This document shows positions 1-7,732 of a stretch of 64,000 bases of DNA, piece after piece; the stretch's first letter is position 1, and the number at the start of each line of letters is the position of its first letter. Position numbers and translations under genes: made by a program. The notes under the pieces were generated by a model. The model worked only from the letters and a program-made list of their open reading frames with translations, had not been told where the DNA came from and made no database searches. Origin of the DNA: Bradyrhizobium sp. CCGE-LA001. GTDB taxonomy: Bacteria > Pseudomonadota > Alphaproteobacteria > Rhizobiales > Xanthobacteraceae. The stretch is from positions 3,837,501 through 3,901,500 of the forward strand of contig NZ_CP013949.1 of assembly GCF_000296215.2 (NCBI RefSeq), given 5' to 3'.

Positions 1-68
1 GATCGTTGTCTCGGACCCGCGGAGCGCCGAGCCGGGCGCCGCGGTTTCCTCATGACGGGAGAGCGCCC

Positions 69-254
69 ATGATGTCCGAGGTCCAGGTCCACACCGTCGC
101 GCGGCAGATGCTGGAGCAGCATGGTTTTGCGGCGATCGCGAAGGCCGCCGAACAGGCGCAGGCATGCGAGGGACGTGGCGAGGCCGACGAGGCCAAGGAG
201 TGGCGCCACATCGCCGACGCCATGAAAATCATGCGCGGTCCGCACCAGAGCTGA
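69..254 (+). CDS. Small conserved hypothetical protein
   Basis: A 61-residue, largely helical soluble protein beginning MMSEVQVHTVARQML and ending KIMRGPHQS. There is no signal peptide or membrane segment. Two ATG codons stand in tandem at 69 and 72; an upstream in-frame start would add about 20 arginine-rich residues that look non-coding. The composition (Ala, Glu, alternating charges) resembles many short cytosolic proteins of rhizobia. I do not recognise a family and assign no function. The next gene is on the other strand. Confidence 0.6.
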   Translation: MMSEVQVHTVARQMLEQHGFAAIAKAAEQAQACEGRGEADEAKEWRHIADAMKIMRGPHQS

Positions 255-275
255 CGGTCGTAAGTCCGAGGGACT

Positions 276-524
276 TCAACGTTCCCCGCGCTCGGAGCCT
301 TGCTGCGAGGTGCGGTTCTGCGTCTGCGGCTGGCCGCGCTCGCCCGTTTCCTTGCAGGGGAGCGGCTCCCACGATCCATCCGGCGTCTGCTGATAGGCGC
401 TACAGGATGACGACGCCGCGGATTTTTCCTCGCCCTTCTGGGCGTCGGAATTCCTCGCGAAGGCTGGGGCGGCGAGAGTTGCGCTCACCAGCGCAGCGGC
501 CAAGACGAAATGAACAATGCGCAT
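276..524 (-). CDS. Small secreted hypothetical protein
   Basis: An 82-residue protein with a clear Sec signal peptide (MRIVHFVLAAALVSATLAAPAFA, cleavage expected after the AFA) and a short polar mature part rich in Ser, Gln, Glu and Arg with two cysteines in the motif SCSAYQQTPDGSWEPLPC. It is preceded by a good ribosome binding site (AGGAG, about 5 bases before ATG at 524). The two cysteines could form a disulfide in the periplasm. No family is recognised. Confidence 0.7.
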   Translation of the reverse strand: MRIVHFVLAAALVSATLAAPAFARNSDAQKGEEKSAASSSCSAYQQTPDGSWEPLPCKETGERGQPQTQNRTSQQGSERGER

Positions 525-630
525 GGGCTTCTCCTGTTCGAAGACGCCGCATGCTTGCGAAAATTGTGACGAATATTTGCCGCCGCGGCCGTTCCGTCGC
601 GGCGTGCTTAACGCGGCCGGCGCTGTCCCG

Positions 631-1023
631 TCAGCCGCCCTTGGCGCGGATCAGGCCGGCGAGATTGGTCTTCTGGGCCTCGCACCAGCCGGACATGCCG
701 AGGCGGCGCTGGTCCATGTCGGTCGCCTGGGTCGCGACGGCGACCTCTCTCATCAAGTCGTCGTCCTGCTTCTCGCCCATCTTGCCGCCGGTGTGCATCC
801 AGGCGATCGCCTTGCGTACCTTCTCGGTGGTGCCGTCGGGCAGGTGCATTTGTTGCGCCCTCTGCACGAGGTCCTGATAGGCGAGATCCGTGTTGGGGCA
901 CTCGACCTTGGCGGCAAAGGCCTGCAGGACCATGGTCACATAGGTCGAGCGCGGCGGCGCGTCGCCCGCCAGGGCCGGCGTGGTCAGCAGCAGCAGGCCC
1001 GCCATCAGAAAACCGGTGCGCAT
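631..1023 (-). CDS. Secreted hypothetical protein
   Basis: A 130-residue protein with a signal peptide (MRTGFLMAGLLLLTTPALA, then GDAPP). The mature part has two cysteines, in KVECPNTD and MSGWCEAQ, and is predicted to be helical and periplasmic. The start at 1023 has a strong GGAGG/GAGG ribosome binding site. It lies in tandem with the small secreted protein at 276-524 on the same strand, with about 100 bases between. Family and function are not recognised. Confidence 0.75.
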   Translation of the reverse strand: MRTGFLMAGLLLLTTPALAGDAPPRSTYVTMVLQAFAAKVECPNTDLAYQDLVQRAQQMHLPDGTTEKVRKAIAWMHTGGKMGEKQDDDLMREVAVATQATDMDQRRLGMSGWCEAQKTNLAGLIRAKGG

Positions 1024-1152
1024 CCTCAGTATCTCCTCCGTTTTTTGGGAGGCTAGCGTCCGCCGCGCCGCTCCGCAATGGGATCGGAGTGCAATTGTCG
1101 CCCCGCCGTGCAGTGCGCTAACCTGAGGCCTTTCCCGGCCCCGGAGCGCGAC

Positions 1153-1941
1153 ATGAGCCTGTTCAGCACGCCGTTCGATCCCGCACGCGACACCGCGCTC
1201 GTCACCGGCGCGGGCAACGGCATCGGCCGGGCCATCGCGCAGGCCCTGGTCGGCGAGGGCGTGCGGACCGTGTTCGCCGATGTCAGTGCCGAACGCCTGG
1301 AGACCGCGATCGGCGCGAGCAGGAGGCCTGAGCTGGCGGTGCCATGGATCGGCGATCTCGCGAGGTTAAATTCCTGTGACGAGCTGCTGGCTGCGGCACA
1401 GGCGTCGCTCGGCGAGGTCACGCATTTCGTCCACAGCGCATCGCCGCCGCGGCGGGAGGCAGACCATGCGCTCGCGGTCGACCGCAGGACCTGGCAGGAG
1501 ATGCACGCCGTCAATCTCGATGCCGGTTTTCATCTGGCGCGCGCGATCGCCACGAATCTGATCGCGGCGAAGCGGCCGGGCTCGTTCCTGTTTCTCACCT
1601 CGCTGCATGCTGGCACGCCGCGCAACCTGCCGCATTATTCGACGGCGAAGGCGGCCATGGCGATGCTGGTGAAGGAGCTCGCCAAGACGTTCGGCCGTCA
1701 CGGTATCCGCGTCAACGCACTGGTGCCCGGCGCGATCGCAGCCGGCGGGTTCGTCGCGGACCCCGCGCTGGCGCGGCACATTCCGCTCGGGCGTCTCGGT
1801 GATGCCAATGACCTTGCGCCGATGGCGCTCACGGTCTTGTCGAACAAGCTGTCCGCGTATGTCACCGGCGCAGCCTTCGTCGTCGACGGCGGATTGTCGC
1901 TGACGAACTGGTTCGAACCGCCGGTGCTCGATGGTAGCTAG
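1153..1941 (+). CDS. SDR family NAD(P)-dependent oxidoreductase
   Basis: A 262-residue classical short-chain dehydrogenase/reductase. The cofactor motif TGAGNGIG is at residues 18-25, the catalytic YSTAK is at 162-166 with the preceding serine in FLFLTSLHAG, and the C-terminal GAAFVVDGGLSLTNW is the usual SDR end. Length matches the 250-residue family norm. The ATG at 1153 was chosen because it puts the cofactor motif at the usual distance; the longer form from 1078 adds non-conserved residues. The substrate cannot be told from sequence. Its TAG stop is shared, within the palindrome CTAG at 1938-1941, with the convergent gene. Confidence 0.9.
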   Translation: MSLFSTPFDPARDTALVTGAGNGIGRAIAQALVGEGVRTVFADVSAERLETAIGASRRPELAVPWIGDLARLNSCDELLAAAQASLGEVTHFVHSASPPRREADHALAVDRRTWQEMHAVNLDAGFHLARAIATNLIAAKRPGSFLFLTSLHAGTPRNLPHYSTAKAAMAMLVKELAKTFGRHGIRVNALVPGAIAAGGFVADPALARHIPLGRLGDANDLAPMALTVLSNKLSAYVTGAAFVVDGGLSLTNWFEPPVLDGS

Positions 1942-2168
1942 CGCTGCCAAGCCGGCACGGGGTCGAGCGGCGTGCGATAGACCTCGTTGTGATCGAGATC
2001 GGTAACACGCACCGCGCAACCCTTGTGCTGGAGCTCCGGCTTCACCTGCGACAGCTCGCATGCCAATTGATCGGCGCGATCGGAAGCGACCTCGATGTCT
2101 TCGAGGATGATTCCGCCCTGGTTCTTGAACTCTTCACCAACCACGAGATCGAAGGAGTAGTAAGGCAT
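1938..2168 (-). CDS. DUF6894-type small protein
   Basis: A 76-residue protein beginning MPYYSFDLVVGEEF with the pattern of DUF6894 proteins: an aromatic N-terminal beta strand, a central GGIILEDIEVASDRADQLACEL helix region and a final strand (VRVTDLDHNEVYRTPLDPV). These short cytosolic proteins are numerous in Bradyrhizobium and have no known function. It overlaps the end of the SDR gene by four bases tail to tail. Family assignment is by pattern, not by search. Confidence 0.75.
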   Translation of the reverse strand: MPYYSFDLVVGEEFKNQGGIILEDIEVASDRADQLACELSQVKPELQHKGCAVRVTDLDHNEVYRTPLDPVPAWQR

Positions 2169-2339
2169 CCGAATTCCCCGGTGTGAGGACCCAAATCTGA
2201 AAACAAGTCTTCAATGGAAAGTCTCGACACGTCCGGGATGATACCACTGAGTCGATATCTATCGAATGAACAGGCCGCGCAATCTCTGTGCTTATGGCGC
2301 AGAAATCATGTGCAGCATCTGGGGTCATTAAGAGTTTAT

Positions 2340-2446
2340 TAAATACGCGGCGCGATCATCAATGTACGGAATTGCAACAGAACCGGGCTCCGGGAACCGG
2401 CAGTTGCAAGAGAAGGCCGCCGGCATAGATCCCGACGGCCTTTTCT
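2340..2446 (+). ncRNA. Candidate small RNA with its own terminator
   Basis: Two consecutive hairpins with no coding sequence. The first pairs TTGCAAC (2372-2378) with GTTGCAA (2403-2409), with an inner CCGG/CCGG (2383-2386, 2397-2400). The second is a Rho-independent terminator pairing AAGGCCG (2413-2419) with CGGCCTT (2436-2442), followed by TTTTCT. Since no plus-strand gene lies upstream within 400 bases, the terminator most simply ends a short RNA. The 5' end is a guess. It could also be an attenuator of something not recognised. Confidence 0.4.
2413..2446 (+). terminator. Rho-independent terminator
   Basis: Seven-base perfect stem AAGGCCG/CGGCCTT with a 16-base loop, then a T-rich run starting at 2441. 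Orientation is plus. It has no upstream protein gene on this strand and so probably ends the candidate small RNA. Confidence 0.55.
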
Positions 2447-2551
2447 CATGAGCGGAAGATGAGCTGCATAGCGTTTCCCGTAATTGTCCGGACTCAACGC
2501 ATCATTTCGGCTCGGACAGCGTAGGCGACGTCGCAGTCGCCTGGCGTTGCG

Positions 2552-3571
2552 TTATCGCAGCGGCATCGGCGGACGCACGATCGGTCCATCGTCATCGGCA
2601 ACGGCTTGCGTGGTCGTCACCGGCGCAGGCGATGGTGGCACGGCGGCCGTCTGCGAAGGCGGCGGCAGAGGGGCGAGCGGCGCGGGCGAAGAGGCCGGCA
2701 TGTAGGTCCGCGTCACGGGCGGCTTCGGCTTGCGAACTGGCGCTGCCGCAGGCGGTGCCGGGAGCGCAGCAGCACGCGCGCGTGGATCGACCGGCCGCGT
2801 CTCGGCAGCCACCGGCCTCGGCGCAGTCGCCTTCGCCATCTCGCGCGCCATCTGCTCCTGTCCGGCCTTCAGCTCGGCGATGTTGGCCTTCAGCTGCTCG
2901 ATCTGCTGGGTCATCGCGGCAAGATCGTTGGTCATCGCCTGTACCGCTTGCGCCGGGTCCGGTTGCATTGAAGCCGGCGCGACGGCGGCTTGGGCCGGTG
3001 GCGGCGGCGCAGATGGCGCGGCGGCTTGATCGGCTGTTGCCGCTTGCGCCGGAGGCGGAGCGGCCTGCGCGGCGGGGACAGGCGCGGTCTGCGAGGCCGA
3101 AGGCATGAACGAATTCATCAACGACGCCGCCACGGGCGTCCATTCGGCGAGCGCATTCTTTGCGGTGTCGCCATGCTGCTCCCAGGCGATCGAGGCCGCG
3201 ACGCTGGCGCCGGCGAACAGGAACGCGAGGAACGCACCGCGCAGCCACTTGCCGACCGCGGATCGCTTCGGCTGGCGGGGGCCATCGTTGGCCGTGATGC
3301 GAACGGCCGTGTCGGGGCGCGGTCCTTCCGCCGCAGCTGGTTTTCCGTAGACGACGTTGATCGTGGGCTCCGGTGCACGCGCTGCAGCTGGAGCGAACCT
3401 CGGCTCTGGACGGGGCGTGATCTCCGGCGCCAGCGCGGGCGCCGTGGTCCCCGGGCGCGAGGCCAGCACGATGTCGGGAGAAATCTGAACCGCATCGTGC
3501 GGATCGTTGTCCCTGACCGTGTCCTTCACGATCTCATCGACGATTTGCTTGGCGTTCAGCGTCGCGAGCAT
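2552..3571 (-). CDS. Membrane-anchored Pro/Ala-rich coiled-coil protein
   Basis: A 339-residue protein with a cytoplasmic N-terminal tail, one membrane segment (about residues 109-129, LRGAFLAFLFAGASVAAS), a Pro/Ala/Gln-rich linker, a coiled coil with heptads around MTQQIEQLKANIAELK (about 220-256) and a proline-rich C terminus. The ATG at 3571 was chosen because it has AGGAG about five bases upstream; the open frame extends further but without support. After the membrane segment it has QHGDTAKNALAEW, matched by QYGDEATSIGKSIMALW in the protein at 21344-22372, so the two are paralogues. Function unknown; envelope scaffold is a guess. Confidence 0.8.
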   Translation of the reverse strand: MLATLNAKQIVDEIVKDTVRDNDPHDAVQISPDIVLASRPGTTAPALAPEITPRPEPRFAPAAARAPEPTINVVYGKPAAAEGPRPDTAVRITANDGPRQPKRSAVGKWLRGAFLAFLFAGASVAASIAWEQHGDTAKNALAEWTPVAASLMNSFMPSASQTAPVPAAQAAPPPAQAATADQAAAPSAPPPPAQAAVAPASMQPDPAQAVQAMTNDLAAMTQQIEQLKANIAELKAGQEQMAREMAKATAPRPVAAETRPVDPRARAAALPAPPAAAPVRKPKPPVTRTYMPASSPAPLAPLPPPSQTAAVPPSPAPVTTTQAVADDDGPIVRPPMPLR

Positions 3572-3852
3572 CGCAACTCCTTTGAAGCCTGGTGTTTGAC
3601 GTAAGTGGCTGTTCGCATTGGCGCGAGCCGAGAGGGGGCGGCCCATCCCCAAGCCTTGGGCCCACGAGTCCAGCCGGGTTTGACCAAAGCAAGGCGACGG
3701 GAAGGAGATGCTGCGACGCTCTTCTGCCGTTTGTGGTGATGGAACCCGTTTTCCCAAACACGCGCACGTGTTTCAGGCTGCCTTGTTTTCAGCACGATTT
3801 TGACAGTATGTGGCGACGCGGGGGCGTTGCTGTCCGCTAACGGGGGTCGGCG

Positions 3853-4506
3853 GTGCCAAGATCTTTATTTGCTTTGTTCGTTGTTGCCTTGCTGCCACTG
3901 GGCGGCTGCATGCAGACGACACTTTCGCCAACGACCGATGCGAGCATGACGCCGCGCGACCGGCAGTTGTTGGCCCACGCGCCCTATGCGAAGGCCAACG
4001 TGCCTGAGCAGTATCTGCGTCACATCGTCGATTACCAGCGCAAGGAGCAGCCGGGCACGATCCTGGTCGATACCGATGCGCGCTATCTCTATTTCGTGCT
4101 GCCCGAGGGCAAGGCGATTCGCTACGGCGTCGCGGTCGGCGAGGAAGCCATGGCGTTCTCGGGCGTCGCGCGCGTCGGCCGGCTGGCGGAATGGCCGGAT
4201 TGGGTTCCGACCGCCGACATCCAGGCGCGGCTCGGGCCCTATCCGCCGCGCGTTGCGGGCGGGCCGGCCAACCCGCTGGGCGCGCGTGGCATCTATCTCT
4301 ATGCCGGCAACAAGGACACGCTCTACCGCATCCACGGCACCAACCAGCCCGAATATATCGGGCAGGCGATCTCGTCGGGCTGCATCCGGATGCGCAACGA
4401 GGATGTCATCGACCTCTACAGCCGGGTGAAGCTCAATTCGATGGTCGTGGTGCTGCCGCCCGGGCAGAACGCGCAAGCCGAGAGCGGCGCGCGCTGGCGC
4501 GGCTGA
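3853..4506 (+). CDS. L,D-transpeptidase (YkuD domain) lipoprotein
   Basis: A 217-residue peptidoglycan cross-linking enzyme. It has a lipoprotein signal with lipobox LGGC (lipidated Cys19), then a YkuD catalytic domain with the conserved YRIHGTNQP (His161) and SSGCIRM (nucleophile Cys177). YkuD enzymes make meso-Dap to meso-Dap bonds, or attach lipoproteins to the wall, in the periplasm. The start is GTG at 3853, directly before the signal peptide. It ends 37 bases before a convergent gene. Confidence 0.9.
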   Translation: MPRSLFALFVVALLPLGGCMQTTLSPTTDASMTPRDRQLLAHAPYAKANVPEQYLRHIVDYQRKEQPGTILVDTDARYLYFVLPEGKAIRYGVAVGEEAMAFSGVARVGRLAEWPDWVPTADIQARLGPYPPRVAGGPANPLGARGIYLYAGNKDTLYRIHGTNQPEYIGQAISSGCIRMRNEDVIDLYSRVKLNSMVVVLPPGQNAQAESGARWRG

Positions 4507-4543
4507 GGGCTGCGCCTCAGTTTAGTTCCGGCAGCTGCATGGC

Positions 4544-4975
4544 CTAGTTTTCGGGCCGCGCGATCCGCCATTGCAGCGTCATGGCATTGCCGTTGGCATC
4601 GCCCGGCGCCTTGTCGGCGGGCGAGGTGTAGAGCGGGCGATAGCGGTAGGCCCACATCCTGGTGCCATCGTTGCGGCTGATCACGGTGAAGTCGCCGACG
4701 GCTCTGGCGTCGGCCGTGGCGGCGAGCGGAACCCAGCTCTCGGTGCACTTGTCGTTGCAGTTCGAGGTCTTGCCGGTGGTGTCGCGCTCGTAAGTATAGA
4801 GCGTCATGCCGTTGAGATCGACCAGCTTGGAGCCCTGCTTGGTAAGGATCACCTTTGCTGGAGCCGTCGGCGCCTCGACCTTTGGCGGAGGAGGGTCGCC
4901 TCCGCCATGGCCGCCCGCGAGCGCATGACCGGTCGAGAGCGTCATGGCTGCCGCCACAACGAGTAACCTGAACAT
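4544..4975 (-). CDS. Secreted COG4315-type protein (Yx(F/W/Y)xxD repeats)
   Basis: A 143-residue exported protein with a signal peptide (MFRLLVVAAAMTLSTGHALAGG) and the features of the predicted lipoprotein family with Yx(F/W/Y)xxD motifs: LVDLNGMTLYTYERDTTGKT, a cysteine pair in NCNDKCTESWVPL, and the second repeat MWAYRYRPLYTSPADKAPGD. The N-terminal half has a short Gly-His-Gly and Pro stretch. Family members are periplasmic or cell-surface proteins of unknown function. It is convergent with the L,D-transpeptidase gene. Confidence 0.85.
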   Translation of the reverse strand: MFRLLVVAAAMTLSTGHALAGGHGGGDPPPPKVEAPTAPAKVILTKQGSKLVDLNGMTLYTYERDTTGKTSNCNDKCTESWVPLAATADARAVGDFTVISRNDGTRMWAYRYRPLYTSPADKAPGDANGNAMTLQWRIARPEN

Positions 4976-5091
4976 TCCGAAACCCCATCCCGCAAAGTTA
5001 ATCGCGCGTTAAGCGTCCAATGCGGTCGACGTTAGCAGCCGAAGGTTAGTTCCTGGTTTCGCAGTCCTACGACAATTGCGGAGAAACGGCC

Positions 5092-5568
5092 CTATGCCTG
5101 CATCTCGCGCAGCGGTGCGCGGCTGAGCTCATTGCCGGCGGCGATCGCCTTGCGCAACAACCGTATCAATTCTTCGCCTTCCTTCGCGCTCAGTCCGCGC
5201 AAGAGGACGCGCTGAGCCGATTCGACAGCCGGCGTGATCCTGCGCAGCGCGCGCCGTCCTTCGTCCGTGATCGCGAGCTCCCGTGCGCGGCGGTCGCGGC
5301 TGGAGGCGCGACGCTCGATGAGGCCCTTTTGCACCAAGCGATCGATCACGCCTGTGATGGTGGTGCGGTCATAGGCGATCAACCCTGCCAGCGTCACCTG
5401 GTCGAGCCCCGGATTAGCCTTGATGGTCGCGAGCGCAGCGTATTGCACCGGCGTGAGATCGAAGCCCGCATCTCCGACCTCGGCCAGGAACACCGCGACC
5501 GCGATCTGCTGGAACCGGCGCGCCAGATGTCCAGGCATGTCGTTGTTGTCTTTCACCGAATTCTCCAT
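5092..5568 (-). CDS. MarR family transcriptional regulator
   Basis: A 158-residue winged-helix regulator: helices around ARRFQQIAVAVFLAEVGDAG, the recognition region DQVTLAGLIAYDRTTITGVI and the wing RRASSRDRRARELAITDEG. It is transcribed away from the FAD monooxygenase gene at 5659, with an operator-like inverted repeat on the shared promoter. ATG at 5568 is used; a TTG at 5598 would overlap that operator. By the usual logic of MarR pairs it probably represses the monooxygenase and is released by an aromatic ligand; that is inference. Confidence 0.88.
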   Translation of the reverse strand: MENSVKDNNDMPGHLARRFQQIAVAVFLAEVGDAGFDLTPVQYAALATIKANPGLDQVTLAGLIAYDRTTITGVIDRLVQKGLIERRASSRDRRARELAITDEGRRALRRITPAVESAQRVLLRGLSAKEGEELIRLLRKAIAAGNELSRAPLREMQA

Positions 5569-5591
5569 TGGGGCAGGGACGGCGCGGATCG

Positions 5592-5620
5592 TTGACAAGT
5601 ATACTGATCGTCAGCATACT
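5592..5620 (+). promoter_or_regulatory. Promoter with embedded MarR-type operator
   Basis: TTGACA (5592-5597) and CATACT (5615-5620) are separated by exactly 17 bases, a near-consensus sigma-70 promoter for the monooxygenase at 5659. The inverted repeat AGTATACTGA-TCG-TCAGCATACT (5598-5620; nine of ten positions pair) fills the spacer and the -10 element. A dimeric regulator bound here would block RNA polymerase directly. Confidence 0.75.
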
Positions 5621-5658
5621 GAGCAATATCCAAACGGAGATTTGGCGGGGAGGTGCTC

Positions 5659-7581
5659 ATGCAATTCCATCTGAATGGATTTCAGCCGGGCGATCCCGAG
5701 ATCGCGGATCCTGCAGCACGCGTTCAGGCCCCGGATGCGGCGGGCACCGTGCCCGAAGAGGTCGACGTCCTCATCGTCGGCTGCGGCCCGGCCGGCCTGA
5801 CGCTCGCCGCCCAGCTCGCGCAATTCCCCGACATCAAGACCTGCATCGTCGAGCAGAAGCCCGGCCGCCTGCTGGTCGGGCAGGCCGACGGCATCGCCTG
5901 CCGCACCTTGGAGATGTTTCACGCTTTCGGCTTCAGCGAGCGCGTGCAAAAGGAGGCATGCTGGATCAACGAGACGACGTTCTGGAAGCCGGACGCGCGG
6001 CGGCCTGAGGCCATCGTGCGCAGCGGACGGGTGCAGGACGTCGAGGACGGGCTGTCGGAATTCCCGCATGTCATCCTCAACCAGGCGCGCATCCACGACG
6101 CATTTCTCGATGTCATGCGCAAATCGCCGGCCAAGCTCGCGCCGTATTACAGCCGGCGCGTACTCGATCTCGAGGTCGATCCCGCTGTTGATGCCGCCGC
6201 TCACGGGGTGACGGTGCATCTCGAATGCGTCGATGCCGCTGGGGGGAGCAAGGTCGAGACAATCCGGGCGCGCTATGTCGTCGGTTGCGACGGCGCGCGC
6301 AGCATGGTTCGCAAGTCGATCGGCCGCGAGCTGCACGGCGATTCCGCCAACCATGCCTGGGGCGTGATGGACGTGCTGGCGGTGACGGACTTCCCGGACA
6401 TCCGCTTCAAGTCGCTGATCCAGTCGGCGAAAGACGGCAGCCTGCTGATCATTCCGCGCGAGGGCGGTTACATGGTCCGCATCTATGTCGAGCTCGCCAA
6501 GCTCGACATCGGTGAGCGCGTCGCCAATCGCAACATCACCGCCGACGACGTGATCGCGAAGGCGCAGCGGATCCTGAAGCCGCATAGGTTGGACGTGAAG
6601 GAGATCGCCTGGTGGTCGGTCTACGAGATCGGCCAGCGTCTCACCGACAAGTTCGACGACGTGCCGGAGACCGAGGTCGATGGGCGACTGCCGCGCATCT
6701 TCATCGCCGGCGATGCCTGCCATACCCATAGCCCGAAGGCGGGGCAGGGTATGAACGTCTCCATGCAGGATGCCTTCAATCTCGGCTGGAAGCTCGCGGC
6801 AGTCCTGCGCAAGCAGTGCGCACCGGCTTTGCTGCATTCCTATTCGGCCGAACGTCAGGCGGTTGCCAAGGAGCTGATCGACTTCGATCGTGAATGGGCC
6901 GGGATTCTCGCCTCGGCCGCCAAGGCCGGCGGTGCCGATGCGGCAAAGACGCAGGACTATTTCGTCCGGCACGGCCGCTACACGGCAGGGACCGCGACGC
7001 ATTACCGTCCGTCGGTTCTCACGGGTGCGGCCTCGCATCAGCATCTCGCAGAAGGCCTCGTCATCGGCAAGCGCTTCCATTCCGCGCCGGTGATCCGGCT
7101 GGCAGATGCGAAGCCGGTGCATCTCGGCCACGCGGCGCAGGCTGATGGTCGCTTCCGCATCTACGCGTTCTCGCCTGCGGAAGATCCTGCCGCCGCCGGC
7201 TCGGCCGTGCGCGCTCTCTGCAATTTCCTCGGCGAATCCAGGGAGTCGCCGATCAGGCGCCATACGCCTTCGGGGGCCGACATCGACAGCGTGATCGACC
7301 TGCGTGCGGTCTTCCAGCAGGATCATCGTGAGCTCGCCGTGGAAGCGATGCCGCCGCTGCTGCTTCCGCGCAAGGGCCGCTATGGTCTGATCGATTACGA
7401 GAAGATGTTCTGTCCGGATCTCAAGAGCGGCAACGACGTGTTTGCAATGCGCGGCATCGACCGCAAGGCCGGCTGCCTGATCGTGGTGCGGCCGGACCAG
7501 TATGTCGCGAACGTTCTGCCGCTCGATGATTTTGCTGCGCTTGCGTCGTACTTCGACGCCTTCATGCTGCGAGCAAACTGA
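5659..7581 (+). CDS. FAD-dependent aromatic monooxygenase (phenol 2-monooxygenase-like)
   Basis: A 640-residue flavoprotein hydroxylase. The N-terminal FAD site is GCGPAG (residues 41-46), the DG motif is CDGARSMVRK (near 210), the GD motif is AGDACHTHSPKAGQGMN (near 351), and the C-terminal 200 residues fit the thioredoxin-like dimerisation domain of phenol 2-monooxygenase and 3-hydroxybenzoate 4-hydroxylase. Length fits that group. ATG at 5659 has GGGGAGG just upstream. These enzymes hydroxylate a phenolic ring with NADPH and O2. The adjacent MarR gene and operator suggest substrate induction. The exact substrate is not decidable here. Confidence 0.9.
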   Translation: MQFHLNGFQPGDPEIADPAARVQAPDAAGTVPEEVDVLIVGCGPAGLTLAAQLAQFPDIKTCIVEQKPGRLLVGQADGIACRTLEMFHAFGFSERVQKEACWINETTFWKPDARRPEAIVRSGRVQDVEDGLSEFPHVILNQARIHDAFLDVMRKSPAKLAPYYSRRVLDLEVDPAVDAAAHGVTVHLECVDAAGGSKVETIRARYVVGCDGARSMVRKSIGRELHGDSANHAWGVMDVLAVTDFPDIRFKSLIQSAKDGSLLIIPREGGYMVRIYVELAKLDIGERVANRNITADDVIAKAQRILKPHRLDVKEIAWWSVYEIGQRLTDKFDDVPETEVDGRLPRIFIAGDACHTHSPKAGQGMNVSMQDAFNLGWKLAAVLRKQCAPALLHSYSAERQAVAKELIDFDREWAGILASAAKAGGADAAKTQDYFVRHGRYTAGTATHYRPSVLTGAASHQHLAEGLVIGKRFHSAPVIRLADAKPVHLGHAAQADGRFRIYAFSPAEDPAAAGSAVRALCNFLGESRESPIRRHTPSGADIDSVIDLRAVFQQDHRELAVEAMPPLLLPRKGRYGLIDYEKMFCPDLKSGNDVFAMRGIDRKAGCLIVVRPDQYVANVLPLDDFAALASYFDAFMLRAN

Positions 7582-7682
7582 CGGCCTGGCACGTTTGCGC
7601 GCTGTGCCGATGAACGGCGAATGAATATTGAACCGCACGCGGCCTACGTCTCGATCTTTCGACGCATGCGATGACCTCAGGC

Positions 7683-7707
7683 GGAACGCCCGTTCCGCCA
7701 GCGCGTT
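7683..7707 (+). promoter_or_regulatory. Candidate EcfG (general stress) promoter
   Basis: GGAAC (7683-7687) and CGTT (7704-7707) with a 16-base spacer match the alphaproteobacterial EcfG promoter consensus. The start codon of the SH3-domain gene is at 7733, so the leader would be only about 20 bases and includes the GAGGAGG binding site. The stretch is also locally palindromic (GGAACGCCCGTTCC), which lowers certainty. Confidence 0.5.
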
Positions 7708-7732
7708 CCGACTGGCAGAGGAGGAACACGCC

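Larger units (their letters stand above)
2169..2551. other. Intergenic region between divergently placed small genes
   Basis: 383 bases without a convincing protein gene. The right half holds the candidate small RNA at about 2340-2446 (described separately). The left half (2169-2335) has an AT-richer segment around 2245-2345 that could hold promoters for the gene at 1938-2168 on the minus strand or for the RNA on the plus strand; no clear hexamers were found. Confidence 0.5.

Noticed and set aside
5028..5053. EcfG-like site before the COG4315-type gene (GGAAC-N17-CGTC)
   Set aside because: One mismatch in a four-base element with a different spacer; could occur by chance.
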